Assembly (NCBI GenBank): GCA_035565775.1
Contig: DATMRW010000014.1
Location: forward strand, 62,001-126,000
Direction: 5' to 3'
Length of the DNA: 64,000 nt
Source: PRO6 sp035565775
GTDB taxonomy: Bacteria; Pseudomonadota; Alphaproteobacteria; Rhizobiales; Xanthobacteraceae
The position numbers and the translations under genes were made by a program. Below are positions 42,511-54,218 of this stretch, in pieces; position 1 is the stretch's first letter, and every line of letters starts with the position of its first letter. The notes under the pieces were generated by a model, which saw only the letters and a list, made by a program, of their open reading frames with translations, had not been told where the DNA came from and ran no database searches.

Positions 42511-42876
42511 ATGGCACGCGTTAAGCGCGGAGTGACGTCTCACGCCAAGCACAAAAAAGTCTACAAGGCAGCCAAGGGCTTTTACGGCCGCCGCAAGAAT
42601 ACGATCCGCACCGCCAAGGCTGCGGTCGAAAAGGCGGCGCAGTACGCCTATCGCGATCGCAAGCGCAAGAAGCGGACTTTCCGCGCGCTCTGGATCCAGC
42701 GCCTGAACGCCGCTGTGCGCCCGTTCGGCCTGACCTACAGCCGATTTATCGATGGCCTCGCCAAGTCGGGGATCACGGTCGATCGGAAGGTGCTGTCGGA
42801 TCTCGCCATCAACGAGCCCGCGGCTTTCCAGGCCATCGTCGAGAAGGCCAAGGCTGCTCTTCCGAGCGCCGCCTAA
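42511..42876 (+). CDS. rplT: 50S ribosomal protein L20
   Basis: 121 residues; MARVKRGVTSHAKHKKVYKA at the start and FGLTYSRFIDGLAKSGITVD near the end match L20, which binds 23S rRNA early and in many bacteria represses the infC-rpmI-rplT operon. TAGGAG lies 8-9 bases upstream. Confidence 0.97.
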   Translation: MARVKRGVTSHAKHKKVYKAAKGFYGRRKNTIRTAKAAVEKAAQYAYRDRKRKKRTFRALWIQRLNAAVRPFGLTYSRFIDGLAKSGITVDRKVLSDLAINEPAAFQAIVEKAKAALPSAA

Positions 42877-42911
42877 TCCTCTCTCCGCTTCTGCGAGGCC
42901 CTATCCTGGTC

Positions 42912-42934
42912 CTGCCCGGACATGCTCCGGGCAG
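42912..42934 (+). terminator. Possible weak terminator after rplT
   Basis: CTGCCCGG-N7-CCGGGCAG followed by CCCCGTTT. The stem is strong but the T tract poor. It lies in the 253-base gap before pheS, where I find no Phe-rich leader peptide. Confidence 0.4.
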
Positions 42935-43129
42935 CCCCGTTTAGGGTGGCAAGACCACGCCAGCCTGATCGGGACGACCGGGGCTTCGAGTCTGATCCAG
43001 CATTGCTGAACTGTCAGGCTCGTCGCCAGCTAATGCGGCATCTTCTTCACCGATATGCGTTAATGCGTATCGGTCGATGCTTCCCCCGGCGATGACGGAC
43101 ATTTTTCTCCGCAAACCCACAGGCGCGCC

Positions 43130-44212
43130 ATGACCGATCTGGCCCAACTCCAAGACTCCATCCTTGCCGAGATTGCCGGCAGCAGCGACGAAGCGGCGCT
43201 CGAAGCCGTGCGCGTCAGCGCGCTTGGCAAGAAAGGCTCGATCTCGGCGCTGCTCGCGACGCTCGGCAAAATGTCGCCGGACGAGCGAAAGACCGCAGGT
43301 GCGGCGATCAACCTCGTCAAGGACACCGTTTCCGCCGCGCTGACGGCGCGCCGCGACGTGCTGGCCGCCGCCGCGCTCGACGCTCGCCTTGCGCGGGAGA
43401 CGCTCGACGTCACCCTGCCGGTGCGCGACAGCCTCGCCGAGACCGGGCGCATCCATCCGCTCAGCCAGGTGATGGACGAGCTCACCGCGATCTTCAGCGA
43501 CATGGGCTTTTCCGTCGCCGAGGGGCCGGATATCGAGACCGACGACTACAACTTCACCCGGCTCAACTTCCCCGAGGGCCATCCGGCCCGCGAGATGCAC
43601 GACACGTTTTTCTTCAACCCGAAGGAGGACGGCGAGCGCCTGTTGCTGCGCACCCACACCTCCCCGGTCCAGGTCCGCACCATGCTCAGCCAGAAGCCGC
43701 CGATCCGCGTGATCTGCCCTGGCCGCACCTACCGGATCGATTCCGACGCGACCCACACGCCGCAATTCCATCAGGTCGAAGGCCTCGTCATCGACAAGGG
43801 CTCGCATCTCGGCCACCTCAAATGGATCCTGCACGAGTTCTGCAAGGCGTTCTTCGAGGTCGACAACATCAACATGCGGTTCCGGCCGTCGTTCTTCCCC
43901 TTCACCGAGCCGTCGCTGGAGGTCGATATCCAGTGCCGCCGCGATAAGGGCGAAATCCGCTTCGGCGAGGGCGAGGACTGGCTCGAAATTCTCGGCTGCG
44001 GCATGGTCCACCCCAACGTGCTGCGCGCCTGCGACATCGATCCGGACGTCTATCAGGGCTTTGCCTGGGGCATGGGCATCGACCGCATCGCGATGCTGAA
44101 ATACGGCATGCCGGACCTTCGCCAACTGTTTGAAGGCGATGTCCGCTGGCTCAATCACTACGGCTTCAAGCCGCTCGATATTCCGACGCTCGCGGGAGGG
44201 CTGTCGTCATGA
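43130..44212 (+). CDS. pheS: Phenylalanine-tRNA ligase alpha subunit
   Basis: 360 residues. The N-terminal coiled coil (to about 95) is followed by the class II core: motif 1 around RIHPLSQVMDELTAIF, motif 2 with CPGRTYRIDSDATHTPQFHQ, motif 3 GFAWGMGIDRIAMLKYG. GPDIETDDYNF is the Phe-pocket region. Overlaps pheT by 4 bases. Confidence 0.97.
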   Translation: MTDLAQLQDSILAEIAGSSDEAALEAVRVSALGKKGSISALLATLGKMSPDERKTAGAAINLVKDTVSAALTARRDVLAAAALDARLARETLDVTLPVRDSLAETGRIHPLSQVMDELTAIFSDMGFSVAEGPDIETDDYNFTRLNFPEGHPAREMHDTFFFNPKEDGERLLLRTHTSPVQVRTMLSQKPPIRVICPGRTYRIDSDATHTPQFHQVEGLVIDKGSHLGHLKWILHEFCKAFFEVDNINMRFRPSFFPFTEPSLEVDIQCRRDKGEIRFGEGEDWLEILGCGMVHPNVLRACDIDPDVYQGFAWGMGIDRIAMLKYGMPDLRQLFEGDVRWLNHYGFKPLDIPTLAGGLSS

Positions 44213-46629
44213 AATTCACCCTCTCCTGGCTCAAGGACCATCTCGACACCGACGAGAACCTCGACACCATCGCCGAGAAGCTGACCATGGTCGGCCTCGA
44301 GGTCGAAGGCATCGAGGACAAGGCCAAGGCGCTTGCGCCCTTCACCGTCGCTCGCGTGATCTCCGCCGAGCAGCATCCCAATGCCGACCGCCTGCGCGTC
44401 TGCATGGTCGATACCGGCAGCGGCGATCCGGTGCAGGTGGTGTGCGGCGCGCCGAACGCGCGCGCCGGGCTCATTAGCGTCTTCTCGCCGCCCGGCACCT
44501 ATATCCCTGCCAAAAATATCACCCTCAGCGTCGGCACCATTCGCGGCGTCGAGAGCCGCGGCATGCTGTGCTCGGCAGCCGAGCTCGAACTGTCGGAAGA
44601 TCACGACGGCATCATCGAACTGCCGGCGGACGCGCCGGTCGGCATGGCCTATGCCAAATATGCCGGCCTTGGCGATCCGGTGATCGAAATCAACCTGACG
44701 CCGAACCGCGCCGACTGCACCGGCGTCCACGGCATCGCCCGCGATCTTGCCGCCGCCGATATCGGCACCTTCAAGGACCCGGCCATCAAGCCGGTGAAGG
44801 GCGAATTCCCCTGCCCGGTCGCGGTCAAGGTCGAGGCCCCCGATCTCTGCCCCGGCTTTGCGCTCCGCCTCGTCCGCGGCGTCAAGAACGGCCCATCTCC
44901 GGAATGGATGCAGCAGCGCCTCACGGCGATCGGCCTGCGGCCGATCAACGCGCTGGTCGACATCACCAACTACATGACGTTCGACCGCTCGCGTCCGCTG
45001 CACGTGTTCGACGCGGCCAAGGTGAAGGGAAATCTCACCATCCGTCGGGCCAAGGACGGCGAGACGCTGCTGGCGCTCGACGGCAAGACCTATACGCTCG
45101 ACAGCAATGTCTGCGTCATCGCCGATGATCACGGCGTCGAATCGCTTGCCGGCATCATGGGCGGCGAGGCCTCGGGCTGCGACGAAAACACCACCGACGT
45201 TCTGATCGAATCGGCGCTGTGGGACGAGTTCAACATCGCCCAGACCGGCCGCAAGCTCGGCATCAATTCCGACGCCCGCTATCGCTTCGAGCGCGGCGTC
45301 GACCCGGCCTTCATGGTGCCGGGCCTTGAGCTCGCGACCAAGCTGGTGCTCGACCTCTGCGGCGGCACGCCGTCGGAGATCGTCGTCACCGGCAAGACCC
45401 ATGGCGATGACCGCGTGATCGAATTCCCGCTGTCGGAAGTCAAGCGCCTCTCCGGCCTCGACGTGCCGCTGGTCGAGGTCCGCCGCATCCTCACCCATCT
45501 CGGCTACGCCGTCGCGGGCAACGGCCCGGTGGTGAAGGTGGCGGTGCCGTCGTGGCGCGCCGACGTCGAGGGCAAGGCCGACATCGTCGAGGAGATCATC
45601 CGCATCGTCGGCGTCGATCGGGTGCCGATGACGCCGTTCCCGCGCGGCGACGATGCCCGCAAGCCGGTGCTCACCCCGATCCAGCTTCGCACCCGCCGCG
45701 CCAAGCGCGCACTGGCCGCGCGCGGCATGGTCGAGGCGATCACCTGGTCCTTCATCTCCAAGCAGCAGGCAACGCTGTTCGGCGGCGGCCAGGCCAGCCT
45801 CGCGCTTGCCAATCCCATCGCAACCGACCTGTCCGACATGCGGCCGAGCCTTTTGCCCGGTCTCATCGCCACGGCGCAGATGAATGCCGACCGGGGCTAT
45901 GAGGATGTCGCGCTGTTCGAAGTCGGGCAGATTTTCCGCGGCGATCGTCCGGAAGACCAGATGACGGCGGCCAGCGGCGTGCGCCGCGGCCTCGCCACCT
46001 CGCGCGGCGTCGGCCGCCACTGGTCGGGCAGCCCCGCGGCTGACATTTTCGACATCAAGGCCGATGCGTTCGCAGCGCTCGCCGCCGCCGGCGCGCCGGT
46101 GCAGGCGATCCAGATCGTGCCGGCCGCGCAGGCGAAAAACTTCCCCGAGTGGCTTCATCCCGGCCGCTCCGGCGCGCTGCAGATCGGCCCGCAGAACGTG
46201 CTCGGCTATTTCGGCGAGATGCATCCGCGCGCATTGGCAGCGCTCGGCGCCGATGGCCCGGTGATGGCCTTCGAGATTGTGCTCGACCGCCTCCCCGAGG
46301 CGAAGGCCAAGGCGACGCGGGCAAAGCCGCTGCTCGATCTGCCGCCGTTCCAGCCGGTCTCGCGCGACTTCGCGTTCATCGTCTCGCGCGATGTGAAGGC
46401 GCAGGACATCGTGCGCGCCGCGCAGGGAGCCGACAAGAAGCTGATCACCGGCGTTACCGTGTTCGACGTCTATGCCGGCAAGGGCATCGATGACGACAAG
46501 AAGTCGGTCGGCATCGCGGTTACGCTGCAGCCGCGTGACAAGACGCTGACCGATCAGGAAATCGATGCGGTCGCCGCCCAGATCGTTGCGGAAGTAACCA
46601 AGAAAACCGGCGGCGTGCTGCGCGGCTGA
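44209..46629 (+). CDS. pheT: Phenylalanine-tRNA ligase beta subunit
   Basis: 806 residues. The N-terminal tRNA-binding (EMAP-like) domain includes HPNADRLRVCMVDTG. B3/B4 editing domain around 200-400, B5 domain, a class II-like core, and the C-terminal ferredoxin-fold anticodon-binding domain (PFQPVSRDFAFIVSRDVKAQ). Starts within the pheS stop (ATGA), so the two subunits are coupled. Confidence 0.97.
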   Translation: MKFTLSWLKDHLDTDENLDTIAEKLTMVGLEVEGIEDKAKALAPFTVARVISAEQHPNADRLRVCMVDTGSGDPVQVVCGAPNARAGLISVFSPPGTYIPAKNITLSVGTIRGVESRGMLCSAAELELSEDHDGIIELPADAPVGMAYAKYAGLGDPVIEINLTPNRADCTGVHGIARDLAAADIGTFKDPAIKPVKGEFPCPVAVKVEAPDLCPGFALRLVRGVKNGPSPEWMQQRLTAIGLRPINALVDITNYMTFDRSRPLHVFDAAKVKGNLTIRRAKDGETLLALDGKTYTLDSNVCVIADDHGVESLAGIMGGEASGCDENTTDVLIESALWDEFNIAQTGRKLGINSDARYRFERGVDPAFMVPGLELATKLVLDLCGGTPSEIVVTGKTHGDDRVIEFPLSEVKRLSGLDVPLVEVRRILTHLGYAVAGNGPVVKVAVPSWRADVEGKADIVEEIIRIVGVDRVPMTPFPRGDDARKPVLTPIQLRTRRAKRALAARGMVEAITWSFISKQQATLFGGGQASLALANPIATDLSDMRPSLLPGLIATAQMNADRGYEDVALFEVGQIFRGDRPEDQMTAASGVRRGLATSRGVGRHWSGSPAADIFDIKADAFAALAAAGAPVQAIQIVPAAQAKNFPEWLHPGRSGALQIGPQNVLGYFGEMHPRALAALGADGPVMAFEIVLDRLPEAKAKATRAKPLLDLPPFQPVSRDFAFIVSRDVKAQDIVRAAQGADKKLITGVTVFDVYAGKGIDDDKKSVGIAVTLQPRDKTLTDQEIDAVAAQIVAEVTKKTGGVLRG

Positions 46630-46646
46630 ATCCGCGGCAAGCCTGC

Positions 46647-46689
46647 AAAAAAAACACTCGCGCGCGATCGCCTCACGCGCGAGTTTTTT
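46647..46689. terminator. Bidirectional terminator between pheT and DUF1223 gene
   Basis: ACTCGCGCG (46656-46664), 11-base loop, CGCGCGAGT (46676-46684), flanked by eight A and six T. Confidence 0.88.
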
Positions 46690-46707
46690 GTGCGTCGCGC
46701 GATGCCT

Positions 46708-47466
46708 TCAGCGCAGCGACGTCAGCGTTGCGCCGAGCATCATTCCCGGATTGTCGCGACTGCCGTCCTGCACATAAATCACGGCCGCGTCGACGCCGTC
46801 GCGCAAAATGTTTTCGAGCGGCACCGTCCAGTGGCCGGCCGTGCCGTTCCAGTCGCCGACTTTCAGCCAGCCGCGCACCACGTTGGTATAAGTCACTTCC
46901 TTGCCGCGGTTCTCGCCACGCTCGATGGTGACCGGGACCGCCCGCGAGATAGCGAACAGCCAGACCTCGCCCTTGGCCGCACTGTTGGCCACATCGGGCA
47001 GCGAGATCGAAAGCTGGCGCTGCGACGGCGTGGCCGACACCGGCACCATCATGACGTGGCCGTTGCGGCGGGTCTGGCCCATCGCCCGTTCGATCGCGGC
47101 GCGGTCACGGCCGTTCACCTGCTCGGTACCGTTGACGATCATCTGCGGCGTATACATGTCGCGGTCGCGGCGCATCCGCGAGTAAGCCTTCTGGCGCGCG
47201 GTGAACTGCGCATCGGCGAGCGTGTCCTTCCAGCCGAGATAATCCCAGTAGTCGACCGGCAAGCTGAGCGCGATCACCGACGGATCGCGCGCGAGCTCGC
47301 CCAGCACCTTGTCCGCCGGCGGGCAGGCCGAGCAGCCCTGCGAGGTGAACAGCTCCACAATCGCGCGCGGCTCGGCGCGCGCCGGAGCGGCGGCAATGGC
47401 AACGACGAACAGTGCGGCAAAACCGGCGGCAACAAGGCAACGAAGAGTGCGGGTGAAGATCTGCAT
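46708..47466 (-). CDS. DUF1223 thioredoxin-like secreted protein
   Basis: 252 residues. Signal peptide (FAALFVVAIAAAPARAE) to about residue 32, then VELFTSQGCSACPPADKVL with C45 and C48 as a thioredoxin-type CxxC. DYWDYLGWKDTLA and YTPQMIVNG are family hallmarks. A periplasmic redox role is likely but not established. ATG 47466 starts the signal peptide. About 230 bases upstream show no gene. Confidence 0.9.
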   Translation of the reverse strand: MQIFTRTLRCLVAAGFAALFVVAIAAAPARAEPRAIVELFTSQGCSACPPADKVLGELARDPSVIALSLPVDYWDYLGWKDTLADAQFTARQKAYSRMRRDRDMYTPQMIVNGTEQVNGRDRAAIERAMGQTRRNGHVMMVPVSATPSQRQLSISLPDVANSAAKGEVWLFAISRAVPVTIERGENRGKEVTYTNVVRGWLKVGDWNGTAGHWTVPLENILRDGVDAAVIYVQDGSRDNPGMMLGATLTSLR

Positions 47467-47702
47467 CAGCGGCTCGGCGACATCTCTGCTGGAGGGGTTG
47501 GGCAAGCCTTGTGATCCAAACCTTGCATCGAATAATCCGAATTCAGTGCCTTCGATCGCGGTGCGGCGGCAGTCTCGTTCGATCGCCGGAGCCTCGCGGA
47601 TGGTGAGCATGGTTCGCTGCATGAGACCCATGGCGTCGGCAAAGGACTTTTGAGAGCACGGCGTTTTTGCGTTGCAAAAGACGTTCGCATCTGCCGCAAA
47701 CT

Positions 47703-47739
47703 GAAAAACAGAAAGGCGGCCTTTGATAGGCCGCCTTTC
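47703..47739 (-). terminator. Rho-independent terminator after acnA
   Basis: Minus-strand stem GAAAGGCGGCC/GGCCGCCTTTC (11 pairs, loop of 7) followed by TGTTTTT, 33 bases beyond the acnA stop. Confidence 0.88.
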
Positions 47740-47771
47740 AATCACTCGCTATTCAATTCGCAGTGAGGCGA

Positions 47772-50492
<2,721 letters not shown>

Positions 50493-50606
50493 TTGAAGCG
50501 GTCCCGGTTCAAGAATGATAGTAACCCGAGATGGGTGGTTACATCGCCCGCGGCAGCGCGATGGGCTTGCGGGCGCGCGTTGTGTGCTGCATCAAGTCGC
50601 AGTCTA

Positions 50607-50619
50607 TAGAATGTTTCTA
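50607..50619. promoter_or_regulatory. Candidate Irr box (iron control element) between acnA and ccmA
   Basis: TAGAA-TGT-TTCTA, a perfect inverted repeat matching the core of the Rhizobiales Irr/ICE element (TTTAGAA-N3-TTCTAAA as I recall). It is 115-127 bases before the acnA start and 67-79 before ccmA. On the plus strand it overlaps a -10-like TATAGA (50605-50610), with TTGTGT at 50580-50585 as a poorly spaced -35. acnA is a known or predicted Irr target in Bradyrhizobium. Confidence 0.6.
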
Positions 50620-50685
50620 GCTGCACCGCCACACGACAATGGTGGGGAAGTGATCGGTTTGGTTTCCAAAGGTTGCAATAGCGAA

Positions 50686-51345
50686 ATGGCGATGCGGCTC
50701 AAGGGTCGCGGCATTCGATGCGTGCGAGGCGGCCGCGATATATTTTCCGGCATCGACTTCGACGTCGCGCAGGGCACCGCGCTCGCGGTGACTGGCCGGA
50801 ACGGCGCGGGAAAGACCTCGCTGCTCCGGATCATCGCCGGGCTCTTGCCTGCGGCGGACGGCACGATCACGCTCGACGGCGGCGGCGATGAGCTCACGAT
50901 CGCCGAGCAGGCGCACTATCTCGGCCATCGCGACGCGCTCAAGCCATCGCTCAGCGTGATCGAGAACCTACTGTTTTTCCGCGACTTTCCGGGCGGAACG
51001 CCGGCCGATCCGCAAGCTTCCCTCGAGGCCGTCGGGCTCGGCGCGATCGGGCATCTGCCCGCCGCCTACCTGTCCGCCGGGCAGCGGCGGCGGCTGTCGA
51101 TCGCCCGCCTCCTCGTCCTCAGGCGCCCGCTCTGGCTGCTCGACGAGCCGACGGCGGCGCTCGATGCCGCCGGCCAGAAAGCCTTTGCAGGATTGATGCG
51201 CGATCATCTGGCGCAAGGCGGCCTCATCGTCGCCGCGACCCACGGCCCGCTCGGCATCGATGCGCAGGAGCTGCGGATCGGCGACAATATGTCCGACCCT
51301 GCCACGCCGCCGGAGGCGGGCAACGCTGCGGATCGACCGGCATGA
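50686..51345 (+). CDS. ccmA: Haem exporter ATP-binding protein CcmA
   Basis: 219 residues. Walker A GRNGAGKTS near 37-45, signature LSAGQRRRL, Walker B LWLLDEPTAALD. ATPase of the CcmABCD complex that releases holo-CcmE for cytochrome c maturation. The start is uncertain: ATG 50686 begins the fold, while GTG 50650 is in frame and has a purine-rich stretch before it. Overlaps ccmB by 4 bases. Confidence 0.93.
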   Translation: MAMRLKGRGIRCVRGGRDIFSGIDFDVAQGTALAVTGRNGAGKTSLLRIIAGLLPAADGTITLDGGGDELTIAEQAHYLGHRDALKPSLSVIENLLFFRDFPGGTPADPQASLEAVGLGAIGHLPAAYLSAGQRRRLSIARLLVLRRPLWLLDEPTAALDAAGQKAFAGLMRDHLAQGGLIVAATHGPLGIDAQELRIGDNMSDPATPPEAGNAADRPA

Positions 51346-52010
51346 CCGCTCTGGCCGCGCTGTTTCGGCGGGACATTCGCATCGCGCTGCGGATCGGCGG
51401 CGGTGCGCTGGTGGGCATGCTGTTCTTTTTGACGGTCGTGGTGCTGATGCCGTTTGCGATCGGTCCCGATCTTGCCACGCTGAAGCGGCTGGGGCCGGCG
51501 ATCCTGTGGATCGGCGCGATGCTGGCCAGCCTCCTGACGCTTGACCGCCTGTTCATGGGCGACAGCGAGGACGGCTCGCTCGACCTGTTGATCATGAGCC
51601 GCGTGCCGCTGGAATTGACCTGTGCGACCAAGGCCCTCGCCCATTGGCTGGCCGCCGGGGTGCCGCTGGTCGTCATCACGCCGGCGCTCGGCCTCCTGCT
51701 CAACCTTGATCTTTCGACCTCGCTCGCGGTTGCCCTGACGCTGCTCGCCGGCACGCCGGCGCTGACCTTCACCGGCATGATCGGGGCGGCTCTCGCCGTC
51801 ACCCTGCATCGCGGCGGTCTGCTGCTGGCGGTGGTCGTGATCCCGCTCTCGATCCCGGTCCTGATCTTTGGCGTCGCCGCCTCGCAGGCTGCAATCACCG
51901 GGCCGGTGCCGTTCGGCGCGCCGTTCACGATCCTCTGCGCGCTGACCCTGGCGAGCCTCGTCATCGGCCCGTTCGCGGCCGCGGCGAGCCTGCGGCAACG
52001 GATGGATTGA
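51342..52010 (+). CDS. ccmB: Haem exporter membrane protein CcmB
   Basis: 222 residues, about six membrane helices. RRDIRIALRIGGGALVGMLF at the start and DRLFMGDSEDGSLDLLIMS in the first loop match CcmB. Forms the transmembrane part of the CcmAB ABC unit. Confidence 0.94.
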   Translation: MTALAALFRRDIRIALRIGGGALVGMLFFLTVVVLMPFAIGPDLATLKRLGPAILWIGAMLASLLTLDRLFMGDSEDGSLDLLIMSRVPLELTCATKALAHWLAAGVPLVVITPALGLLLNLDLSTSLAVALTLLAGTPALTFTGMIGAALAVTLHRGGLLLAVVVIPLSIPVLIFGVAASQAAITGPVPFGAPFTILCALTLASLVIGPFAAAASLRQRMD

Positions 52011-52106
52011 CATTGCGGTATTCGCGGCGATCAATCCGACCAACCCGACCGGCGCCCGATCCGGGTTCCGCGCTAGACGGGAACCTCCCGTCCCTCTGGA
52101 ATGATT

Positions 52107-52829
52107 ATGGCACTGATTGATCTTGCAAATCCGACCCGGTTCCTGGCCCTGACCGAGCGCGTGCTGCCGTGGTGCATCGCCATCACGGTGATTTTGCTGC
52201 TTTTGGGCCTGCAGCAGGCCTATGTCGCGCCCGACGACTACCAGCAGGGCGCGACCGTCAAGATCATGTTCATCCATGTTCCCAACGCCTGGCTGTCGAT
52301 GTTCGTCTGGGGCGTGATGAGCCTCTCCGCGCTCGGCACGCTGGTCTGGCGCCATCCGCTTGCCGACGTGTCGGCGCAGGCCGCCGCCCCGCTCGGCGCC
52401 GCGTTCACTTTTCTGGCATTGGTCACGGGTTCCCTGTGGGGCCGCCCGATGTGGGGCACCTACTGGGAATGGGACGCCCGGATGACCTCGGTGCTGATCC
52501 TGTTCGTGATGTATCTCGGCCTGATCGCGCTATGGCGCTCGGTGGAAGATCCCTCGCGCGCCGCCCGCGCCGCCGCCGTGCTCACCCTTGTCGGCGCGAT
52601 CAACCTGCCGATCATCAAATTCTCGGTCGACTGGTGGAACACGCTGCACCAGCCCGCCTCGGTGCTGCGGGCCGGCGGCCCCAAGATGGACCCGTCCTTC
52701 CTCATTCCGCTTTTGATCATGGCGGTCGCCTTTTCGTTCCTCTTCCTGACGCTGCATCTGGCGGCGATGCGAAACGAAATTTTGCGCCGCCGCGTGCGCA
52801 GCCTGCGCATGCTGCAAGCCCGCCAATAG
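52107..52829 (+). CDS. ccmC: Haem-handling protein CcmC
   Basis: 240 residues, six helices. The periplasmic WWD domain reads WGRPMWGTYWEWDARMTSV; the flanking haem-ligand histidines lie in MFIHVPNAWLSM and NTLHQPASV. Transfers haem to CcmE. ATG 52107 is preferred over 52101 because GGA is 6 bases before the former and touches the latter. A 96-base gap after ccmB holds no gene. Confidence 0.95.
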   Translation: MALIDLANPTRFLALTERVLPWCIAITVILLLLGLQQAYVAPDDYQQGATVKIMFIHVPNAWLSMFVWGVMSLSALGTLVWRHPLADVSAQAAAPLGAAFTFLALVTGSLWGRPMWGTYWEWDARMTSVLILFVMYLGLIALWRSVEDPSRAARAAAVLTLVGAINLPIIKFSVDWWNTLHQPASVLRAGGPKMDPSFLIPLLIMAVAFSFLFLTLHLAAMRNEILRRRVRSLRMLQARQ

Positions 52830-52840
52830 AAACGCCCGCC

Positions 52841-53017
52841 ATGCTTGGACCGTACGCCACCTTCATCATCGGATCCTACGCGGTCGTCGCCGGCGTCGTC
52901 GCCGTGCTCACCGGCTGGATCATGTTCGACTATCGCCGCCAGCGCGCCGCGCTGCGCGAGCTTGAGGCCAGCGGCGTCAGCCGCCGCTCGGCCCGTACCG
53001 AAACGGCCGCGTCATGA
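52841..53017 (+). CDS. ccmD: Haem exporter small protein CcmD
   Basis: 58 residues, one membrane helix (FIIGSYAVVAGVVAVLTGWI) followed by a basic stretch (DYRRQRAALRELEASG), the standard CcmD design for releasing CcmE from CcmABC. It lies between ccmC and ccmG and overlaps ccmG by 4 bases. Confidence 0.9.
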   Translation: MLGPYATFIIGSYAVVAGVVAVLTGWIMFDYRRQRAALRELEASGVSRRSARTETAAS

Positions 53018-53610
53018 GCGAAGCTCGCCAGCCCGCCGAACCCCCGCGCCGCAAGCCCTGGCTCGTCGCCCTGCCGCTGGTCGCTTTCGCCGTGCTCGCC
53101 GGCCTGTTCTGGTTTCGCCTCGGCTCCGGCGATCCGTCCAAAATTCCCTCGGCGCTGATCGGCCGCCCCGCGCCGCAGACCGCACTGTCCGCCCTCGACG
53201 GGCTGCTCGCCGACGGCGCGCCGGTGCCCGGCCTCGATCCAGCGGCGTTCAAGGGCAAGGTCAGCCTCGTCAATGTCTGGGCGTCGTGGTGCGTCCCGTG
53301 CCACACCGAAGCCCCGCTCCTCGTCGAGATGGCGCGCGACAAGGACCTGCAGATGATCGGCATCAACTACAAGGATGATGCCGGCAACGCGCGGCGCTTC
53401 CTCGGCCGCTACGGCAATCCGTTCAGCATTGTCGGCGCCGACAACAACGGCCGGGCCTCGATCGAATGGGGCGTCTACGGCGTGCCCGAGACGTTCATCG
53501 TCGGCCGCGACGGCACCATCGTCGCCAAGCTGGTGGGCGGCATCACGCCGCAGAACATCGAGACGGTGCTGAAGCCGGCGATCCAGAAAGCGCGCGCCGC
53601 GGCACGGTAG
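53014..53610 (+). CDS. ccmG: Thiol:disulfide interchange protein CcmG (CycY/DsbE)
   Basis: 198 residues, membrane-anchored periplasmic thioredoxin. Anchor at about 16-34, active site WASWCVPCHTEAP with C93 and C96, and YGVPETFIVGRDG with the cis-Pro. Reduces apocytochrome c or CcmH. The other maturation genes (ccmE, F, H, I) are not in the window. Confidence 0.95.
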   Translation: MSEARQPAEPPRRKPWLVALPLVAFAVLAGLFWFRLGSGDPSKIPSALIGRPAPQTALSALDGLLADGAPVPGLDPAAFKGKVSLVNVWASWCVPCHTEAPLLVEMARDKDLQMIGINYKDDAGNARRFLGRYGNPFSIVGADNNGRASIEWGVYGVPETFIVGRDGTIVAKLVGGITPQNIETVLKPAIQKARAAAR

Positions 53611-53756
53611 ACGTCGCTTCGAAAGAAAATAAATTTTGAGCGTTTATCTGCCATTCATTTCGCGGCCATGGCGTTGCCATGAATTGAAAGCTAGCCTGTT
53701 CCCGCTGAGACAATTCTGAACTTCACATTTTGAAGTTTTCCTTGGAGGGACTTTTC

Positions 53757-54131
53757 ATGCGTTACCCCACGCTTGCTTCCCTGACGGCCTCGTTGCTTGC
53801 CATCGGCCTTCTCGCGTCCTCGCCCAGCTTCGCGCAATCGCCGCAGACCGCGCCCGGCGGCCAGATGGCGCCGCCGTCGAAAATGGCCCCCGCGGGCAAG
53901 ATGGCCCCGGCAGAGAAGATGGCGCCCGCCCCGAAGCAGGAATTGCTCGACATCAACTCGGCGACCGCCGAGCAGCTTGATGCGCTGCCCGGCATCGGCA
54001 AGGCCTATTCCGCCGCGATCATCAAGAACCGGCCCTATCGCGGCAAGGACGAGCTGTTGCAGAAGAAGATTCTGCCTGAGAAGACCTACAACAGCATCAA
54101 GGACAAGATCATCGCCAGGCAGAAAAGCTGA
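53757..54131 (+). CDS. Secreted helix-hairpin-helix protein, ComEA-like, with KMAPA repeats
   Basis: 124 residues. Signal peptide ending SPSFAQ near 27, a Met/Ala/Pro-rich linker with repeats of the form KMAPA (about 38-58), and a C-terminal HhH pair (LLDINSATAEQLDALPGIGK, YRGKDELLQKKILPEKTY) like the DNA-binding domain of ComEA. ATG 53757 is chosen for GGAGGG at 7 bases. It could bind DNA outside the inner membrane. A role in uptake is inference. Confidence 0.85.
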   Translation: MRYPTLASLTASLLAIGLLASSPSFAQSPQTAPGGQMAPPSKMAPAGKMAPAEKMAPAPKQELLDINSATAEQLDALPGIGKAYSAAIIKNRPYRGKDELLQKKILPEKTYNSIKDKIIARQKS

Positions 54132-54162
54132 CCGGCAGATCGCGACCGTCCATCCGCGCAGC

Positions 54163-54196
54163 AAAAAGCCCGGCTCGCAATCGAGCCGGGCTTTTT
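54163..54196. terminator. Bidirectional terminator between HhH gene and yciB
   Basis: Perfect 15-base stem AAAAAGCCCGGCTCG/CGAGCCGGGCTTTTT with loop CAAT, usable on both strands. Confidence 0.95.
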
Positions 54197-54218
54197 CGTT
54201 GCAGCGCTGCCTGCCCGA

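Noticed and set aside
43033..43095. Short frame MRHLLHRYALMRIGRCFPRR before pheS as a leader peptide
   Set aside because: It has only one Phe codon and no attenuator/terminator pair. The nearby hairpin (about 43050-43071) lacks a T run.
44158..46224. Long minus-strand open frame opposite pheT
   Set aside because: Shadow of pheT caused by high GC at third codon positions.
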